Assembly: GCF_014217625.1 (NCBI RefSeq)
Contig: NZ_CP043641.1
Span: forward strand, 4,154,001-4,218,000
Source of the DNA: Leifsonia shinshuensis
GTDB taxonomy: Bacteria > Actinomycetota > Actinomycetes > Actinomycetales > Microbacteriaceae
Reading direction: 5' to 3'
DNA length: 64,000 nucleotides
This document shows positions 24,700-33,723 of the stretch, in pieces. The notes under the pieces were generated by a model. The model saw nothing but the letters and a program-made list of their open reading frames with translations. It was not told where the DNA came from and made no database searches. Each line of letters opens with the position of its first letter. Position 1 is the first letter of the stretch. Position numbers and translations under genes: made by a program.

Positions 24700-24798
24700 T
24701 CTTCCCCCTGGTCGGTACGTCGCATCGAGCGAAGCGACGGTACGAACCTAGCGCCTGAGCATGAGGAATCTCAAATAAAGATCAGTATTTCACTGCGC

Positions 24799-25737
24799 TC
24801 ACTCGACCGCTGGCGCGTACGTCTCGATCGAGACGATCCCCGACGACGGGTTGGTCGCCGAGAGGTGCACGACAGAGAACCCGCCGGTGTCGAGGTCGGC
24901 GGCGTCGTTCAGATAGCCTCCCGGCATGGTGCCGGTGGCCAGCGCGATCTCGCGCAGGATCTCGGGCAGCACGGGCCCGTGGCTGCAGAGCACCGCGGTC
25001 TTCCGCGAGCGGACCCGCTTGCCGATGACCGTGCGGACGTCGCCGTCGCCCTCCTCGAAGGCGTCCTGGCTGATTCCCGGCTCGCGTCGCGGCTTCACGC
25101 CGGTCGCCGCGGCGAGAGGCGCGACCGTGGCGACGCAGCGGACGGCGTCGCTGGTGAGGATGCGCTTGGGGCGCCAGGCGAGCAGCGTCGCCACGTCGCC
25201 CGCGGCCTGCTTGACGCCACGGTCGGTGAGCGGTCGGGCGGCGTCCGGGCCGGCCCAGGCGCCCCGCGGCTCGGCCTTGCCGTGCCGCAGCGCGATGAGC
25301 GCGAACGTGGAGGTGATGCCCTGGCGCACCAGCGCTTCGAACGCCTCCACGATCTCCACGTCGCGCTCGTAGGTCAGGTAGGTCCGCGCCTTCTTCAGCG
25401 AGACCCACTCGATCGCCGCGATCTCGGAGTTCGGGACGAAGGTCGAGCGCTCGATCGCGTGATCGGCGATCTCCGCCGCCCAGTAGTGGACGATCTTGTC
25501 GCGCCCCGAGCTGAGCGGGTACGCGGACGTCCCGAGCGGCACGCCGAGCGTCACGGCGAGCCCGGTCTCTTCGAGGATCTCGCGCACGGCCGTCTGCGGA
25601 AGCGTCTCTCCCGGATCGACCTTGCCCTTGGGGATCGTCACATCGCCGTACTTGGTGCGGTGAACCACGAGCACGACGATCTTGTCGTCCACGACGCGCC
25701 AGCAGAGGGCGCCCGCGGCGTAGACGGCGAGGCTCAC
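24799..25737 (-). CDS. mutT1: NUDIX hydrolase fused to histidine phosphatase (MutT1-like)
   Basis: 312 residues. The N-terminal Nudix box (residues 38-60, [23 protein letters not shown]) matches GX5EX7REUXEEXGU exactly. The C-terminal half begins [11 protein letters not shown] (RHG phosphohistidine motif) and includes the second catalytic His in [10 protein letters not shown], a SixA-like histidine phosphatase. This fusion and its place beside ppk1 match mycobacterial MutT1, which hydrolyses 8-oxo-dGTP/8-oxo-GTP to limit mutation. The GTG start at 25737 overlaps the ppk1 stop (GTGA), so the two are co-translated. Confidence 0.92.
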   Translation of the reverse strand: MSLAVYAAGALCWRVVDDKIVVLVVHRTKYGDVTIPKGKVDPGETLPQTAVREILEETGLAVTLGVPLGTSAYPLSSGRDKIVHYWAAEIADHAIERSTFVPNSEIAAIEWVSLKKARTYLTYERDVEIVEAFEALVRQGITSTFALIALRHGKAEPRGAWAGPDAARPLTDRGVKQAAGDVATLLAWRPKRILTSDAVRCVATVAPLAAATGVKPRREPGISQDAFEEGDGDVRTVIGKRVRSRKTAVLCSHGPVLPEILREIALATGTMPGGYLNDAADLDTGGFSVVHLSATNPSSGIVSIETYAPAVE

Positions 25738-27947
25738 CGCCTGGTTCCCGTGCGGGACGAACGCGGCCGGTGGGCGGCCTGCTGCTGCAGCTTGGTCTGG
25801 AGGTCGGTGAGCGGCGCGCCGTTCTCGTCGAGGTGGCGGCGGGTCCAGACGCCGTCCTCCGCGAGCGTCCACGCCGCGGTGCGCTCGTCGAACGCGAGGT
25901 CGAACAGGCGGTCGAGCTCGGCGAGGTGCTCGGGGTCGGCCAGGCGCACCAGCGCCTCGACACGACGGTCGAGGTTGCGATGCATCATGTCGGCGCTGCC
26001 GATGTAGACGTGCGGGTCGCCGTCGTTCACGAACGAGAACACGCGCGAGTGCTCGAGATACCGGCCGAGCACCGACCGGACCCGGATGTTCTCGGAGAGG
26101 CCTTCGCGCCCGGGGACCAGCCCGCAGATGCCGCGCACCCACAGCTCCACCGGCACGCCGGCCTGGCTGGCGCGGTACAGGGCATCGATGATCGCCTCGT
26201 CCACGATGGAGTTGAGCTTGATGCGGATGCCGGAGGGCCGGCCGGCCGCGGCGTTCGCCGCCTCGGTGTCGATGCGCTTCAGCAGCCCCTTGCGGAGGTG
26301 CAGCGGCGCGACCAGGAGGCGCTTGAACTTCTTCTCGATCGCGTAGCCGGACAGCTCGTTGAAAAGCCGGGTGAGGTCCTTGCCCACCTGGTCGTCCGCC
26401 GTCAGCAGGCCGAGGTCTTCGTAGATGCGGGAGGTCTTGGGGTTGTAGTTGCCCGTGCCGATGTGGCTGTAGTGCTTGAGGACGCCCTTCTCCTCGCGGA
26501 TGACCAGCGCGAGCTTGCAGTGCGTCTTGAGCCCGACCAGCCCGTAGACGACGTGCACGCCGGCCTTCTCGAGTTTGCGCGCCCAGGAGATGTTGTTCTG
26601 CTCGTCGAACCGCGCCTTGATCTCGACCAGGGCAAGCACCTGCTTGCCGGCCTCGGCGGCGTCGATCAGGGCCTCCACGATCGGGCTGTCGCCCGAGGTG
26701 CGGTACAGCGTCTGCTTGATGGCGAGGACGTGCGGGTCGGCCGCCGCCTGCTCGAGGAAGGCCTGCACACTCGTCGCGAACGACTCGTACGGGTGGTGCA
26801 GCAGGATGTCCTGGCGCGCGACGGCGGCGAAGACGTCCGGCTTGGCGTTCGGCTCGCTCGGCATGAGCTGCGGCGCCGTGGTCGGCACGTGGTTGGGATA
26901 GTGCAGGTCCGGCCGGTCGATGCGCGCCAGGTCGAACAGGCCGCCGAGGTCCAGCGGTGCGGGGAGGCGGTAGACCTCCTGCTCGGTGACGTCGAGCTCG
27001 CGCACCAGGAGTCCGAGCGTGACGTCGTCCATGTCGTCGGTGACCTCGAGCCGGATGGGCGGCCCGAACCGGCGGCGCAGCAGCTCGCGCTCCAGCGCCT
27101 GGATGAGGTTCTCGGTCTCGTCCTCGTCGATCTCGACGTCTTCGTTGCGGGTGACCCGGAAGACGTGGTGGTCGAGGATCTCCATGCCGGGGAAGAGGTC
27201 GCCGAGGTGGTTGGCGATCAGGTCCTCCAGACGCAGGAAGCGCACCTGCCCGAGCCCCTCGCGCTGGTCGATGCGCACGAAGCGCGGCAGCATCTGCGGC
27301 ACCTTGAGGCGCGCGAACTGCTCCTTGCCGGTGCGCGAGTTGCGCACGCGCACCGAGAGGTTCAGCGACAGGCCGGAGATATAGGGGAACGGGTGCGCCG
27401 GGTCGACCGCGAGCGGCATGAGCACGGGGAAGATCTGCTGCGAGAACACCTCGCGCATCTGCACGCGGTCGGCCTCGTCCAGCTCGTCCCACGACGACAC
27501 GGTGATGCCCGCGGCCTCCAGCGCGGGCAGCACGAGCTCGCGGTACGCCTTGGCGTGCCGGACCTGGAGCACGTGGGCCTTCTCGGAGATGTCGGCCAGG
27601 ACGTCCTGCGGGGCCCGTCCGACATTGGTCGGGACCGCGAGCCCGGTCGCGATGCGGCGCTTGAGCCCGGCGACCCGGACCATGAAGAACTCGTCGAGGT
27701 TGCTGGCGAAGATCGCGAGGAAGTTGGCGCGCTCCAGGACGGGCAGCAGCGGGTCCTCCGCGAGCTCCAGCACGCGCTGGTTGAACGCCAGCCAGCTCAG
27801 CTCGCGGTCGAGGTAGCGGTCGTCCGGCAGCGTCGGGTCCGGCTCGTAGATGAAGGGGGCGAAATCGTCGTCGAAGTCGCTGCCCAGGCTGCCGCTCAGC
27901 CCGTTGTCGAGTAGGCCGTTGTCCAGTGCAGTGCGCTCGCCGTCCAT
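25734..27947 (-). CDS. ppk1: Polyphosphate kinase 1
   Basis: 737 residues with the four PPK1 domains: the N-terminal [17 protein letters not shown] segment, the head domain, and the two catalytic phospholipase-D-like domains. Catalytic elements visible are [13 protein letters not shown] with the phosphorylated His, [17 protein letters not shown], and [15 protein letters not shown] near the end. It makes polyphosphate from ATP at the membrane. CATGAT lies 6 bases before the ATG, and a Pho-box-like pair of 11-mers lies 41-62 bases upstream, so phosphate control is plausible. mutT1 overlaps its 3' end. Confidence 0.95.
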   Translation of the reverse strand: MDGERTALDNGLLDNGLSGSLGSDFDDDFAPFIYEPDPTLPDDRYLDRELSWLAFNQRVLELAEDPLLPVLERANFLAIFASNLDEFFMVRVAGLKRRIATGLAVPTNVGRAPQDVLADISEKAHVLQVRHAKAYRELVLPALEAAGITVSSWDELDEADRVQMREVFSQQIFPVLMPLAVDPAHPFPYISGLSLNLSVRVRNSRTGKEQFARLKVPQMLPRFVRIDQREGLGQVRFLRLEDLIANHLGDLFPGMEILDHHVFRVTRNEDVEIDEDETENLIQALERELLRRRFGPPIRLEVTDDMDDVTLGLLVRELDVTEQEVYRLPAPLDLGGLFDLARIDRPDLHYPNHVPTTAPQLMPSEPNAKPDVFAAVARQDILLHHPYESFATSVQAFLEQAAADPHVLAIKQTLYRTSGDSPIVEALIDAAEAGKQVLALVEIKARFDEQNNISWARKLEKAGVHVVYGLVGLKTHCKLALVIREEKGVLKHYSHIGTGNYNPKTSRIYEDLGLLTADDQVGKDLTRLFNELSGYAIEKKFKRLLVAPLHLRKGLLKRIDTEAANAAAGRPSGIRIKLNSIVDEAIIDALYRASQAGVPVELWVRGICGLVPGREGLSENIRVRSVLGRYLEHSRVFSFVNDGDPHVYIGSADMMHRNLDRRVEALVRLADPEHLAELDRLFDLAFDERTAAWTLAEDGVWTRRHLDENGAPLTDLQTKLQQQAAHRPRSSRTGTRR

Positions 27948-27987
27948 GCCCCCATCATGGCACCGCGCGACCGGCTGGCGGCACGGG

Positions 27988-28009
27988 GTTCGGTTAACTG
28001 TGGAGAAAC
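27988..28009 (-). promoter_or_regulatory. Pho-box-like repeat upstream of ppk1
   Basis: On the minus strand two adjacent 11-mers read GTTTCTCCACA and GTTAACCGAAC. They resemble the pstS Pho box (GTTTACC units) but less exactly. Location 41-62 bases upstream of ppk1 is suitable for an activator. Confidence 0.4.
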
Positions 28010-28066
28010 GACGACGCCGTCCGACTGTGGAGGACAGCCGTCGCGCAGGGACAGGTCAGGGCTGCG

Positions 28067-28759
28067 TCAGGGCCGCACAGACGAGGGCAACCGGTCGTTC
28101 TCGTCCTCGTACACATTGAAGCGGTAGCCCACATTGCGGACCGTCCCGATGAGCGACTCCAGGTCGCCGAGCTTGGCCCGCAGCCGCCGCACGTGGACGT
28201 CGACCGTGCGCGTGCCGCCGAAGTAGTCGTAGCCCCACACCTCGCTCAGCAGCTGCTCGCGGGTGAACACGCGCGAGGGGTGCGTGGCGAAGAACCGCAG
28301 CAGCTCGAACTCCTTGAAGGTGAGGTCGAGCGCCTTCCCATGCGCCTTGGCCGAGTAGCTCGCCTCGTCGATGGTGATGCCGGACGCCTGGATCTTCGTC
28401 TGCGAATGCTCCTGCGTCTGCCGGCCGATCGCGAGGCGGATCCGTGCGTCCACTTCCGCCGGGCCGGCGGTGTCGAGCACCACGTCGTTGACTCCCCAGT
28501 CGGCGCTCACGGCGGTGAGGCCGCCCTCCGTGAGCACCAGCAGCAGCGGGACCGTGATGCCGGTCGTGGTGAGGATCTTGCACAGCGACTTGGCGCTCGC
28601 CAGGTCGCGGCGGGCGTCGACGAAGATGAGATCGCAGGCGGGAGCGTTGACCAGCGAGGCGGGCTCGGCGGGGATCTGCCGGACGCGGTGGCTGAGGAGG
28701 CCGAGAGCCGGGAGCGCATCCGCGTCGGGGGCGGACGTGAGGATCAACAGCTGCGCCAC
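28067..28759 (-). CDS. glnR: GlnR-like OmpR-family orphan response regulator
   Basis: 230 residues. The N-terminal receiver is atypical: [26 protein letters not shown] and [18 protein letters not shown], with [25 protein letters not shown], a pattern I recognise from actinobacterial GlnR. The C-terminal winged helix is complete ([46 protein letters not shown]). GlnR controls nitrogen assimilation genes and acts without a cognate kinase. GTG 28759 follows AGGAGGA by 7 bases. No partner kinase gene is adjacent, as expected. Confidence 0.85.
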   Translation of the reverse strand: MAQLLILTSAPDADALPALGLLSHRVRQIPAEPASLVNAPACDLIFVDARRDLASAKSLCKILTTTGITVPLLLVLTEGGLTAVSADWGVNDVVLDTAGPAEVDARIRLAIGRQTQEHSQTKIQASGITIDEASYSAKAHGKALDLTFKEFELLRFFATHPSRVFTREQLLSEVWGYDYFGGTRTVDVHVRRLRAKLGDLESLIGTVRNVGYRFNVYEDENDRLPSSVRP

Positions 28760-28820
28760 CCAGTATCCTCCTCGCCCGTCTTCGTGCGGCAATGCTACCG
28801 GAAACGCTTACGGCGCCTGA

Positions 28821-28862
28821 CAGCCGTGAAACAGAAGGGGGCAGCCATGAAACAGAAAGGAG
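28821..28862. repeat. Tandem 21-bp duplication
   Basis: 28821-28841 and 28842-28862 are two adjacent 21-base copies (CAGCCgTGAAACAGAAgGGGG type) differing at three positions, in the gap between divergent glnR and the small membrane gene. It probably arose by slippage; a regulatory role is unproven. Confidence 0.6.
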
Positions 28863-28906
28863 AGCTGGGGAGGCGGCCTCGCCTCCGCGCGGGGCACAAT
28901 AGAGGG

Positions 28907-29248
28907 ATGAGCGAGACGCCGTCCGATCCGGGCCTTCTCGGTCCCGCCGCCGCGGCGGGACCGCCTCCCGAGCCGATGCCGCGTTCGATGGGCGCGCTGA
29001 GCGTCGGCGGGGTGTGGCTGCTCGCCCTCGTCCTCGGCGTCCTCATCGCGTTCCTCTCCCACCCGATCCAGTACGCCTCCTGGCTGTCGCTCGCCCTCGG
29101 CGTGAGCGTGATCGTCTCGTTCGGAGCCCAGCTCGCCACGCAGCGCAAGGACGGCTTCGTCAACCGCCTCGCGACCACCCTGACCGGGAGCTTCGTCATC
29201 CTCGGCGTCATCGGAGGCATCCTCGGCCTCGTCACGCTCGGGCACTGA
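28907..29248 (+). CDS. Conserved actinobacterial membrane protein
   Basis: 113 residues: a Pro/Ala-rich cytoplasmic start and three hydrophobic helices (about 27-47, 53-72 and 86-110). The pattern LSLALGVSVIVSFGAQLATQRKDGFVNRLA between helices looks conserved, but I know no function. CACAAT (28895-28900) ends exactly 6 bases before the chosen ATG, supporting a leaderless start here; an in-frame ATG at 28847 within the tandem repeat would add 20 residues. It heads a tight same-strand series with the 36-residue gene and nitrobindin. Confidence 0.7.
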   Translation: MSETPSDPGLLGPAAAAGPPPEPMPRSMGALSVGGVWLLALVLGVLIAFLSHPIQYASWLSLALGVSVIVSFGAQLATQRKDGFVNRLATTLTGSFVILGVIGGILGLVTLGH

Positions 29249-29261
29249 CTAGACTGACCGT

Positions 29262-29372
29262 ATGCTCGTCGCTCTCGAACTCTTCTTCATCGGCCTGCTG
29301 GGTCTGGCCACCCTCGCCATCCTCGGTGTCTCCGGCGTGGTGGTCTACAACCTCTTCCGCGGCCAGCGCTAG
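29262..29372 (+). CDS. 36-residue single-helix membrane protein
   Basis: The frame encodes MLVALELFFIGLLGLATLAI followed by LGVSGVVVYNLFRGQR: one hydrophobic helix with a short basic tail. TAGACT (29250-29255) ends 6 bases before the ATG, the same leaderless promoter spacing as larger genes, which argues that this very short ORF is real. It ends two bases before the nitrobindin ATG. Function unknown. Confidence 0.65.
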   Translation: MLVALELFFIGLLGLATLAILGVSGVVVYNLFRGQR

Positions 29373-29374
29373 GC

Positions 29375-29971
29375 ATGATCGAGCTCCCCACCGACCTTCC
29401 GGCCGAACTCGTCCCGCTCTCCTGGCTGATCGGGGTCTGGGAGGGGAGCGGCGTGGTCGACTATGCCGCCGGCGAGGAGCACACCCAGCTGGAGTTCGGC
29501 CAGCGCGTGAGCTTCAGCCACGACGGCGAGGCCTACCTCAACTACTCCGCGACCTCGTGGGTGCTCGACGACGACCGCACCCCGCTCGCCGCGGAGACCG
29601 GCTACTGGCGGCTCAGCCGCACCCTGGTCGAGGGCGACCCGGGCCCGGCGATGCTGCCCGGTCAGGGCACCCGGCCGTTCGGCACCCCGCAGGCGGTGGA
29701 GACGCTGCGCGCCTCCAGCGGCGGCTTCGACATCGACGTGGCGATCATCCACCCGGACGGCGTGAGCGAGCTCTACATCGGCCAGGTGAACGGCCCGCGC
29801 ATCGACCTGGCGACCGACGCGGTCGTGCGGACGGCCGGCGCCAAGGAGTACAGCGCGGCGACCCGCCTCTACGGGCTCGTCGAGAACCACCTGCTCTGGG
29901 CCTGGGACATCGCGGCGCTCGGCCAGGAGCTGCGCACGCACGCCTCCGCCCGGCTCGCCAAGGTCGACTGA
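29375..29971 (+). CDS. Nitrobindin-like heme-binding beta-barrel (FABP family)
   Basis: 198 residues. The GVWEGSG motif at residues 20-26 matches the GxWxGxG signature of nitrobindins, and the C-terminal ENHLLWAWDI carries the His expected to ligate heme iron. The fold is a ten-strand barrel related to fatty-acid-binding proteins. Family members bind ferric heme and react with nitric oxide or peroxynitrite in the cytoplasm. It follows the 36-residue gene by two bases and is followed by the YgfZ-like gene after one base, so the three are probably one transcript. Confidence 0.88.
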   Translation: MIELPTDLPAELVPLSWLIGVWEGSGVVDYAAGEEHTQLEFGQRVSFSHDGEAYLNYSATSWVLDDDRTPLAAETGYWRLSRTLVEGDPGPAMLPGQGTRPFGTPQAVETLRASSGGFDIDVAIIHPDGVSELYIGQVNGPRIDLATDAVVRTAGAKEYSAATRLYGLVENHLLWAWDIAALGQELRTHASARLAKVD

Positions 29972-29972
29972 C

Positions 29973-31094
29973 GTGGACGCGTCCCCCTTCCTGACCCTCC
30001 CCGGCGCGGTCGACATCGCCGACGCGGGAGTGCCCTCCCACTACGGCAGCCCGCTCGCGGAGCAGCGCGCCCTGCTCGACGGCGGGGCAATCGTCGACCT
30101 GTCCGACCGTGCGGTCCTCTCGATCACCGGTCCCGACCGGCTGAGCTGGCTGAACTCGCTGACCAGCCAGTCGCTGCTGGGCCTGCAGGCGGGGGAGTCG
30201 TCCGAGACCCTGCTGCTCGACGTCACCGGCCGCGTGGAGCACGCCGTCCGGCTGATCGAGGATGGCACGACCCTGTGGCTGCTGGTCGACCGGCCGGAGG
30301 CCACCGGCCTGCTCGCCTGGCTGGACTCGATGCGCTTCATGCTGCGCGTGGAGCTGGCCGACCACACCGAGACGCTCGCGACCATCGGCACGTTGGGGGA
30401 GCCTCCGCTGCCGATCGCGGCTCCGAACGGCGTGCCGCTGATCTGGCACGATCCGTGGCACGCGGTGACTCCCGGAGGCCACCAGTACGCGCGCGGCGAG
30501 CACCCCGGCGCGAGCTGGAGCTGGAGCGAGCGGGTCGTGCCGCGCGACGCCCTCCCGTCGATCGTCGCCCGCGTGGAGTCGGGAGAGCTGACGGCCGCCG
30601 GAACGCTCGCGGCCGACGCCCTGCGGATCGCCGCCTGGCGTCCGCGCTTCGCCACCGAGGTGGACGAGCGCACCATCCCACACGAGCTCGACTGGCTGCG
30701 CACGGCCGTCCACCTCACCAAGGGCTGCTACCGCGGTCAGGAGACCGTGGCCAAGGTGCACAACCTCGGCCATCCCCCGCGCCGGCTGGTGATGCTGCAC
30801 CTCGACGGGTCCGAGGGCGTCCACCCGGCGCGCGGCGCGGAGGTCACGCTCGACGGACGCGTGGTCGGGACGGTCACCTCGTCCGCGCTGCACTACGAGC
30901 TCGGCCCGATCGCGCTCGCGATCGTCAAGCGCAGCACCGACGCGGCGGCGACGCTGACGGTGGACGCCGACGGCACGCCGATCGCGGCCGCGCAGGAGGT
31001 CGTGGTGCCTCCCGAGGCCGGAGCCGAGGCCCACGTCCCGCACCTGCCGCGCCTGGGCGCGGTCACCCGCACCCCCCGCCCCCCGCAGCCCTGA
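29973..31094 (+). CDS. Folate-binding YgfZ/GcvT-like protein (Fe-S maintenance)
   Basis: 373 residues. The C-terminal signature KGCYRGQETVAKVHNLGHPPRRL is the YgfZ motif with its conserved Cys. The N-terminal DRLSWLNSLTSQSLLGLQAGE resembles the folate-binding GcvT domain. YgfZ-type proteins support Fe-S cluster enzymes using tetrahydrofolate. GTG at 29973 begins one base after the nitrobindin stop, with GGTCGACTG upstream. The gene ends in a Pro-rich stretch. Confidence 0.88.
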   Translation: MDASPFLTLPGAVDIADAGVPSHYGSPLAEQRALLDGGAIVDLSDRAVLSITGPDRLSWLNSLTSQSLLGLQAGESSETLLLDVTGRVEHAVRLIEDGTTLWLLVDRPEATGLLAWLDSMRFMLRVELADHTETLATIGTLGEPPLPIAAPNGVPLIWHDPWHAVTPGGHQYARGEHPGASWSWSERVVPRDALPSIVARVESGELTAAGTLAADALRIAAWRPRFATEVDERTIPHELDWLRTAVHLTKGCYRGQETVAKVHNLGHPPRRLVMLHLDGSEGVHPARGAEVTLDGRVVGTVTSSALHYELGPIALAIVKRSTDAAATLTVDADGTPIAAAQEVVVPPEAGAEAHVPHLPRLGAVTRTPRPPQP

Positions 31095-31132
31095 CCCCCT
31101 CCACCACCACCCCACCCCTGTCCACCGCAACT

Positions 31133-31216
31133 AACGGAGGACATCGGCCCTCGCAAGGTCCCGATCTCCTCCGTTGATCGACTTCGGCGGGTTTTGCGCG
31201 GCGGATCTCCTCCGTT
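31133..31216. repeat. Three copies of an AACGGAGGA-ATC motif
   Basis: AACGGAGGACATCGG (31133-31147, plus) is matched by inverted copies at 31161-31175 and 31201-31216 (each reading AACGGAGGAGATC on the minus strand). The first two can pair into a 15-bp stem with one mismatch. The cluster fills the convergent gap between the YgfZ-like gene and the methyltransferase gene and may act as a two-way terminator or be a dispersed repeat. Confidence 0.55.
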
Positions 31217-31218
31217 GG

Positions 31219-32055
31219 CTACGCCGGCGCGACCGCCTCCCACGCGACGGTGAGCTCCCCCAGCCGCCACCGCGCGCGCCCCCCGACGATCGGCCAGCCC
31301 GCGTCGCGCATCCCCTGCGCCGCCGCCATCCACCGCTGCTTCGGCCCGTACGCCGCGAGCGGCGAGTGGACCCGCCAGAGCCGGTCGAGGTCCGCGAGGT
31401 AGGCGTGGACGCGCTCGCCGGGGACGTTCCGGTGGATGAGCGCCTTGGGCAGCCGCTCGGCCACGACGCTCGGCGCGTCGAGCTCCCGCAGCCGCAGCGA
31501 GATCGAGAAGGTCTGCGGTCCCGTCCGGTCGAGAGTGACCCAGCTGGCGATGCGCCCGATCTCGTCGCAGGTGCCTTCGACGAGCGCGCCGCCGAGCTGC
31601 AGCCGGCCGAGCATCCGCTCCCAGGCGGCCGCGACCTCCGACTCGTCATACTGGCGCAGCACGTTGAACGCCCGGATCACCGCAGCGTGCCGGCCGGCGG
31701 GAAGGGGCACCTCGAAGCCGCCGACGGCGAAGCCCACCCGCGCCCGCGGGTCGAAGCCTGTGCTGCCGGTGCGGACGTCCTCCAGCTGGGCCAGCGCCGT
31801 GGCGACCCGGCCGGGGTCGATCTCCAGCCCGAGCACTTCCACGTCCCGGCGGACCTTCGCGAGCCGGTGCTGCAGCTCGAACGCCGTCACCCCGCTCGCG
31901 CCGTAGCCGAGGTCGACCACCAGCGGATCGCCCGTGCGGCGCAGTTCCGGGAGGGCGGCGATCCAGCGGTCCACCCTCCGCAGCCGGTTCGTGTTGGTGG
32001 TGCCGCGCGTCACCGATCCGACCACGCCCGGCGGGCGGAACGACGGGGAGGGCAT
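31219..32055 (-). CDS. Class I SAM-dependent methyltransferase
   Basis: 278 residues. Motif I is [16 protein letters not shown] (SAM-binding glycine loop), motif II is [11 protein letters not shown], and [14 protein letters not shown] follows. [18 protein letters not shown] segment and a long C-terminal part are not typical of simple methyltransferases. The substrate is unknown. The start is 17 bases from the divergent gpm start; TAATCT on its strand ends 6 bases before the ATG. The 3' end abuts the AACGGAGGA repeats. Confidence 0.78.
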   Translation of the reverse strand: MPSPSFRPPGVVGSVTRGTTNTNRLRRVDRWIAALPELRRTGDPLVVDLGYGASGVTAFELQHRLAKVRRDVEVLGLEIDPGRVATALAQLEDVRTGSTGFDPRARVGFAVGGFEVPLPAGRHAAVIRAFNVLRQYDESEVAAAWERMLGRLQLGGALVEGTCDEIGRIASWVTLDRTGPQTFSISLRLRELDAPSVVAERLPKALIHRNVPGERVHAYLADLDRLWRVHSPLAAYGPKQRWMAAAQGMRDAGWPIVGGRARWRLGELTVAWEAVAPA

Positions 32056-32072
32056 GTGACAAGATTATTCGC
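32056..32072. promoter_or_regulatory. Overlapping divergent leaderless promoters (gpm / methyltransferase)
   Basis: Only 17 bases separate the two start codons. On the plus strand AAGATT (32061-32066) ends 6 bases before the gpm ATG. On the minus strand TAATCT (32067-32062) ends 6 bases before the methyltransferase ATG. The two -10 elements overlap by five bases, so the polymerases would compete. Confidence 0.6.
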
Positions 32073-32822
32073 ATGCCCACCCCCTACACTTTGATCCTCC
32101 TCCGCCACGGCAACAGTGTGTGGAACCAGCAGAACCTGTTCACCGGCTGGGTCGACGTCCGGCTCAGCGAGCAGGGCGTCGCCGAGGCCACCCGCGCCGG
32201 CGAGCTCCTGGCCGAGTCCGGCCTGACCCCCGACATCCTCTACACGTCGGTCCTCACCCGCGCGATCCAGACCGCGAACATCGCGCTGGACGTGGCCGAC
32301 CGGCTCTGGATCCCGGTCGAGCGCTCCTGGCGTCTCAACGAGCGACACTACGGAGCGCTGCAGGGCCTCGACAAGGCGGAGACCCTGGAGAAGTACGGCC
32401 CGGAGCAGTTCCAGCTCTGGCGCCGCTCGTTCGACGTCCCGCCGCCGCCGCTCGCCGACGACAGCGAGTGGTCGCAGGCGAACGACCCGCGCTACGCCGA
32501 CCTCGGCGACGACCTGCCGCGCACCGAGTGCCTGAAAGACGTCATCGCGCGGATGCTGCCGTACTGGGAGTCCGACATCACCGTCAGCCTCGCCGAGGGC
32601 AAGACCGTCCTGGTCACGGCGCACGGCAACTCGCTGCGCGCGCTCGTGAAGCACCTCGACGGCATCTCCGACGAGGAGATCGCCGACCTCAACATCCCGA
32701 CCGGCATCCCGCTGGTCTACAAGCTCGACGAGACCTTCGCGCCGATCGAGCCCGCCGTGTACCTCGACCCGGAGGCCGCCGCCGCCGGCGCCGCCGCGGT
32801 CGCGGCCCAGGGCAAGAAGTAG
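32073..32822 (+). CDS. gpmA: 2,3-bisphosphoglycerate-dependent phosphoglycerate mutase
   Basis: 249 residues, the usual dPGM length. [18 protein letters not shown] contains the phosphorylated His (RHG) and adjoining glycolytic mutase residues; [15 protein letters not shown] and [14 protein letters not shown] supply the other active-site Arg, Glu and His. It interconverts 3- and 2-phosphoglycerate. The tail is Ala-rich. In mycobacteria gpm1 lies beside senX3-regX3; here the T7SS locus lies between them. Confidence 0.96.
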   Translation: MPTPYTLILLRHGNSVWNQQNLFTGWVDVRLSEQGVAEATRAGELLAESGLTPDILYTSVLTRAIQTANIALDVADRLWIPVERSWRLNERHYGALQGLDKAETLEKYGPEQFQLWRRSFDVPPPPLADDSEWSQANDPRYADLGDDLPRTECLKDVIARMLPYWESDITVSLAEGKTVLVTAHGNSLRALVKHLDGISDEEIADLNIPTGIPLVYKLDETFAPIEPAVYLDPEAAAAGAAAVAAQGKK

Positions 32823-32827
32823 GTCTC

Positions 32828-33301
32828 ACGACCGTCCCGTCGTTCGTCGTCGTCGCGTTCCTGCCGGAACGCGGCGGCGACGTCGTTGTTCCGGGGGAGT
32901 TCGCGGCGGGGGACTGGCCGCTGCACGTGACCGTCGTGCCGCCGTTCCAGACCGGGCTGGAGGCCCCCGCGATCGCCGCGCTGCTGCCGCACGGGCCGCG
33001 CATCCCCGTCGTCGCCGGGGCCCGTGCGTCGTTCGGCCATCGGCGGGCGGTGCCGGTCACACTGGTGCGGCCGTCGCCGGCGCTCCTCGCGCTGCACGCC
33101 GCGTGCGTCGACGCCCTGGAGGCCGCGGGCGCGGTCATCGCCGACCAGCGCCACATCCGCACCGGCTACCGCCCGCACGCGAGCGACCAGCGCTCGGCCG
33201 CGCTCGCTCCGGGCGACCACGCCTCCCTCACTGAACTGGCGCTCGTCGAGCGCGCGCCGGGCTCACGGCGGAGGGTCGCCGCGCGCATCCCGCTCGCCTG
33301 A
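32828..33301 (+). CDS. 2H phosphoesterase (2'-5' RNA ligase/LigT-like), non-canonical start
   Basis: 157 residues from the proposed start. Two H-x-T/S motifs are visible: HVTVVPPF about residue 34 and RPHASDQ about residue 118, the pair that defines 2H phosphoesterases acting on cyclic phosphates or RNA ends. There is no ATG, GTG or TTG in frame between the gpm stop and the first motif. The best start is ACG at 32828, followed by TVPSFVVVAF, six bases after gpmA. Either ACG is used or the start codon has mutated from ATG. Confidence 0.7.
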   Translation, partial: TTVPSFVVVAFLPERGGDVVVPGEFAAGDWPLHVTVVPPFQTGLEAPAIAALLPHGPRIPVVAGARASFGHRRAVPVTLVRPSPALLALHAACVDALEAAGAVIADQRHIRTGYRPHASDQRSAALAPGDHASLTELALVERAPGSRRRVAARIPLA

Positions 33302-33311
33302 GGCTGTGGAT

Positions 33312-33373
33312 ATGTGGCATATAGGCCACATTTCACGTGTGAGATTTGACACGAAGCGATCATCGCTTATAGC
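33312..33373 (+). promoter_or_regulatory. Promoter and inverted repeat ahead of the T7SS locus
   Basis: TTGACA (33346-33351) and TATAGC (33368-33373) with a 16-base spacer form the clearest housekeeping promoter in the window, about 60 bases before the esxA-like start. Upstream, ATGTGGC (33312-33318) and GCCACAT (33325-33331) make a perfect 7-bp inverted repeat with a 6-base spacer, a likely regulator site. Confidence 0.65.
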
Positions 33374-33432
33374 GTCGACCGAAATACTCCGTATCTGCGG
33401 TAGTGCTTTTGTGTCGAAATAGGAGACGTGTC

Positions 33433-33723
33433 ATGGGCCAGATCAGCGTAACGCCGGAAGAACTGAAGCAGCAGGCTCAGGTCTACACCCGCTCGAAGGA
33501 AGAGATCGAGCAGGCGATCCAGAAGGTCAACCAGATGAACTCGACCATCGCCGAGCAGTGGAAGGGCCAGGCCTTCCAGGCCTATCTCGAGCAGTACAAC
33601 CAGCTGCACGAGAGCGTCAAGAAGTTCGAGGAGCTCCTGGTGAACATCAACGAGCAGCTGAACAAGTACGCCGACACCATCGCCGAGCGTGACGCGCAGG
33701 ATGCGCAGAGCTTCGGCTTCTGA
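33433..33723 (+). CDS. esxA: WXG100 family protein (EsxA-like T7SS substrate)
   Basis: 96 residues, entirely helical and of the usual WXG100 length. The turn motif is W43-K44-G45 (EQWKGQAF), between two amphipathic helices. It should dimerise as a helical hairpin and be exported by the EssC motor, and it is usually needed for secretion of other substrates. AGGAGA lies 6 bases before the ATG; the in-frame Met at 33403 is unsupported. It is the first gene after the strong promoter and is followed, with overlap, by the EssA-like gene. Confidence 0.93.
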   Translation: MGQISVTPEELKQQAQVYTRSKEEIEQAIQKVNQMNSTIAEQWKGQAFQAYLEQYNQLHESVKKFEELLVNINEQLNKYADTIAERDAQDAQSFGF

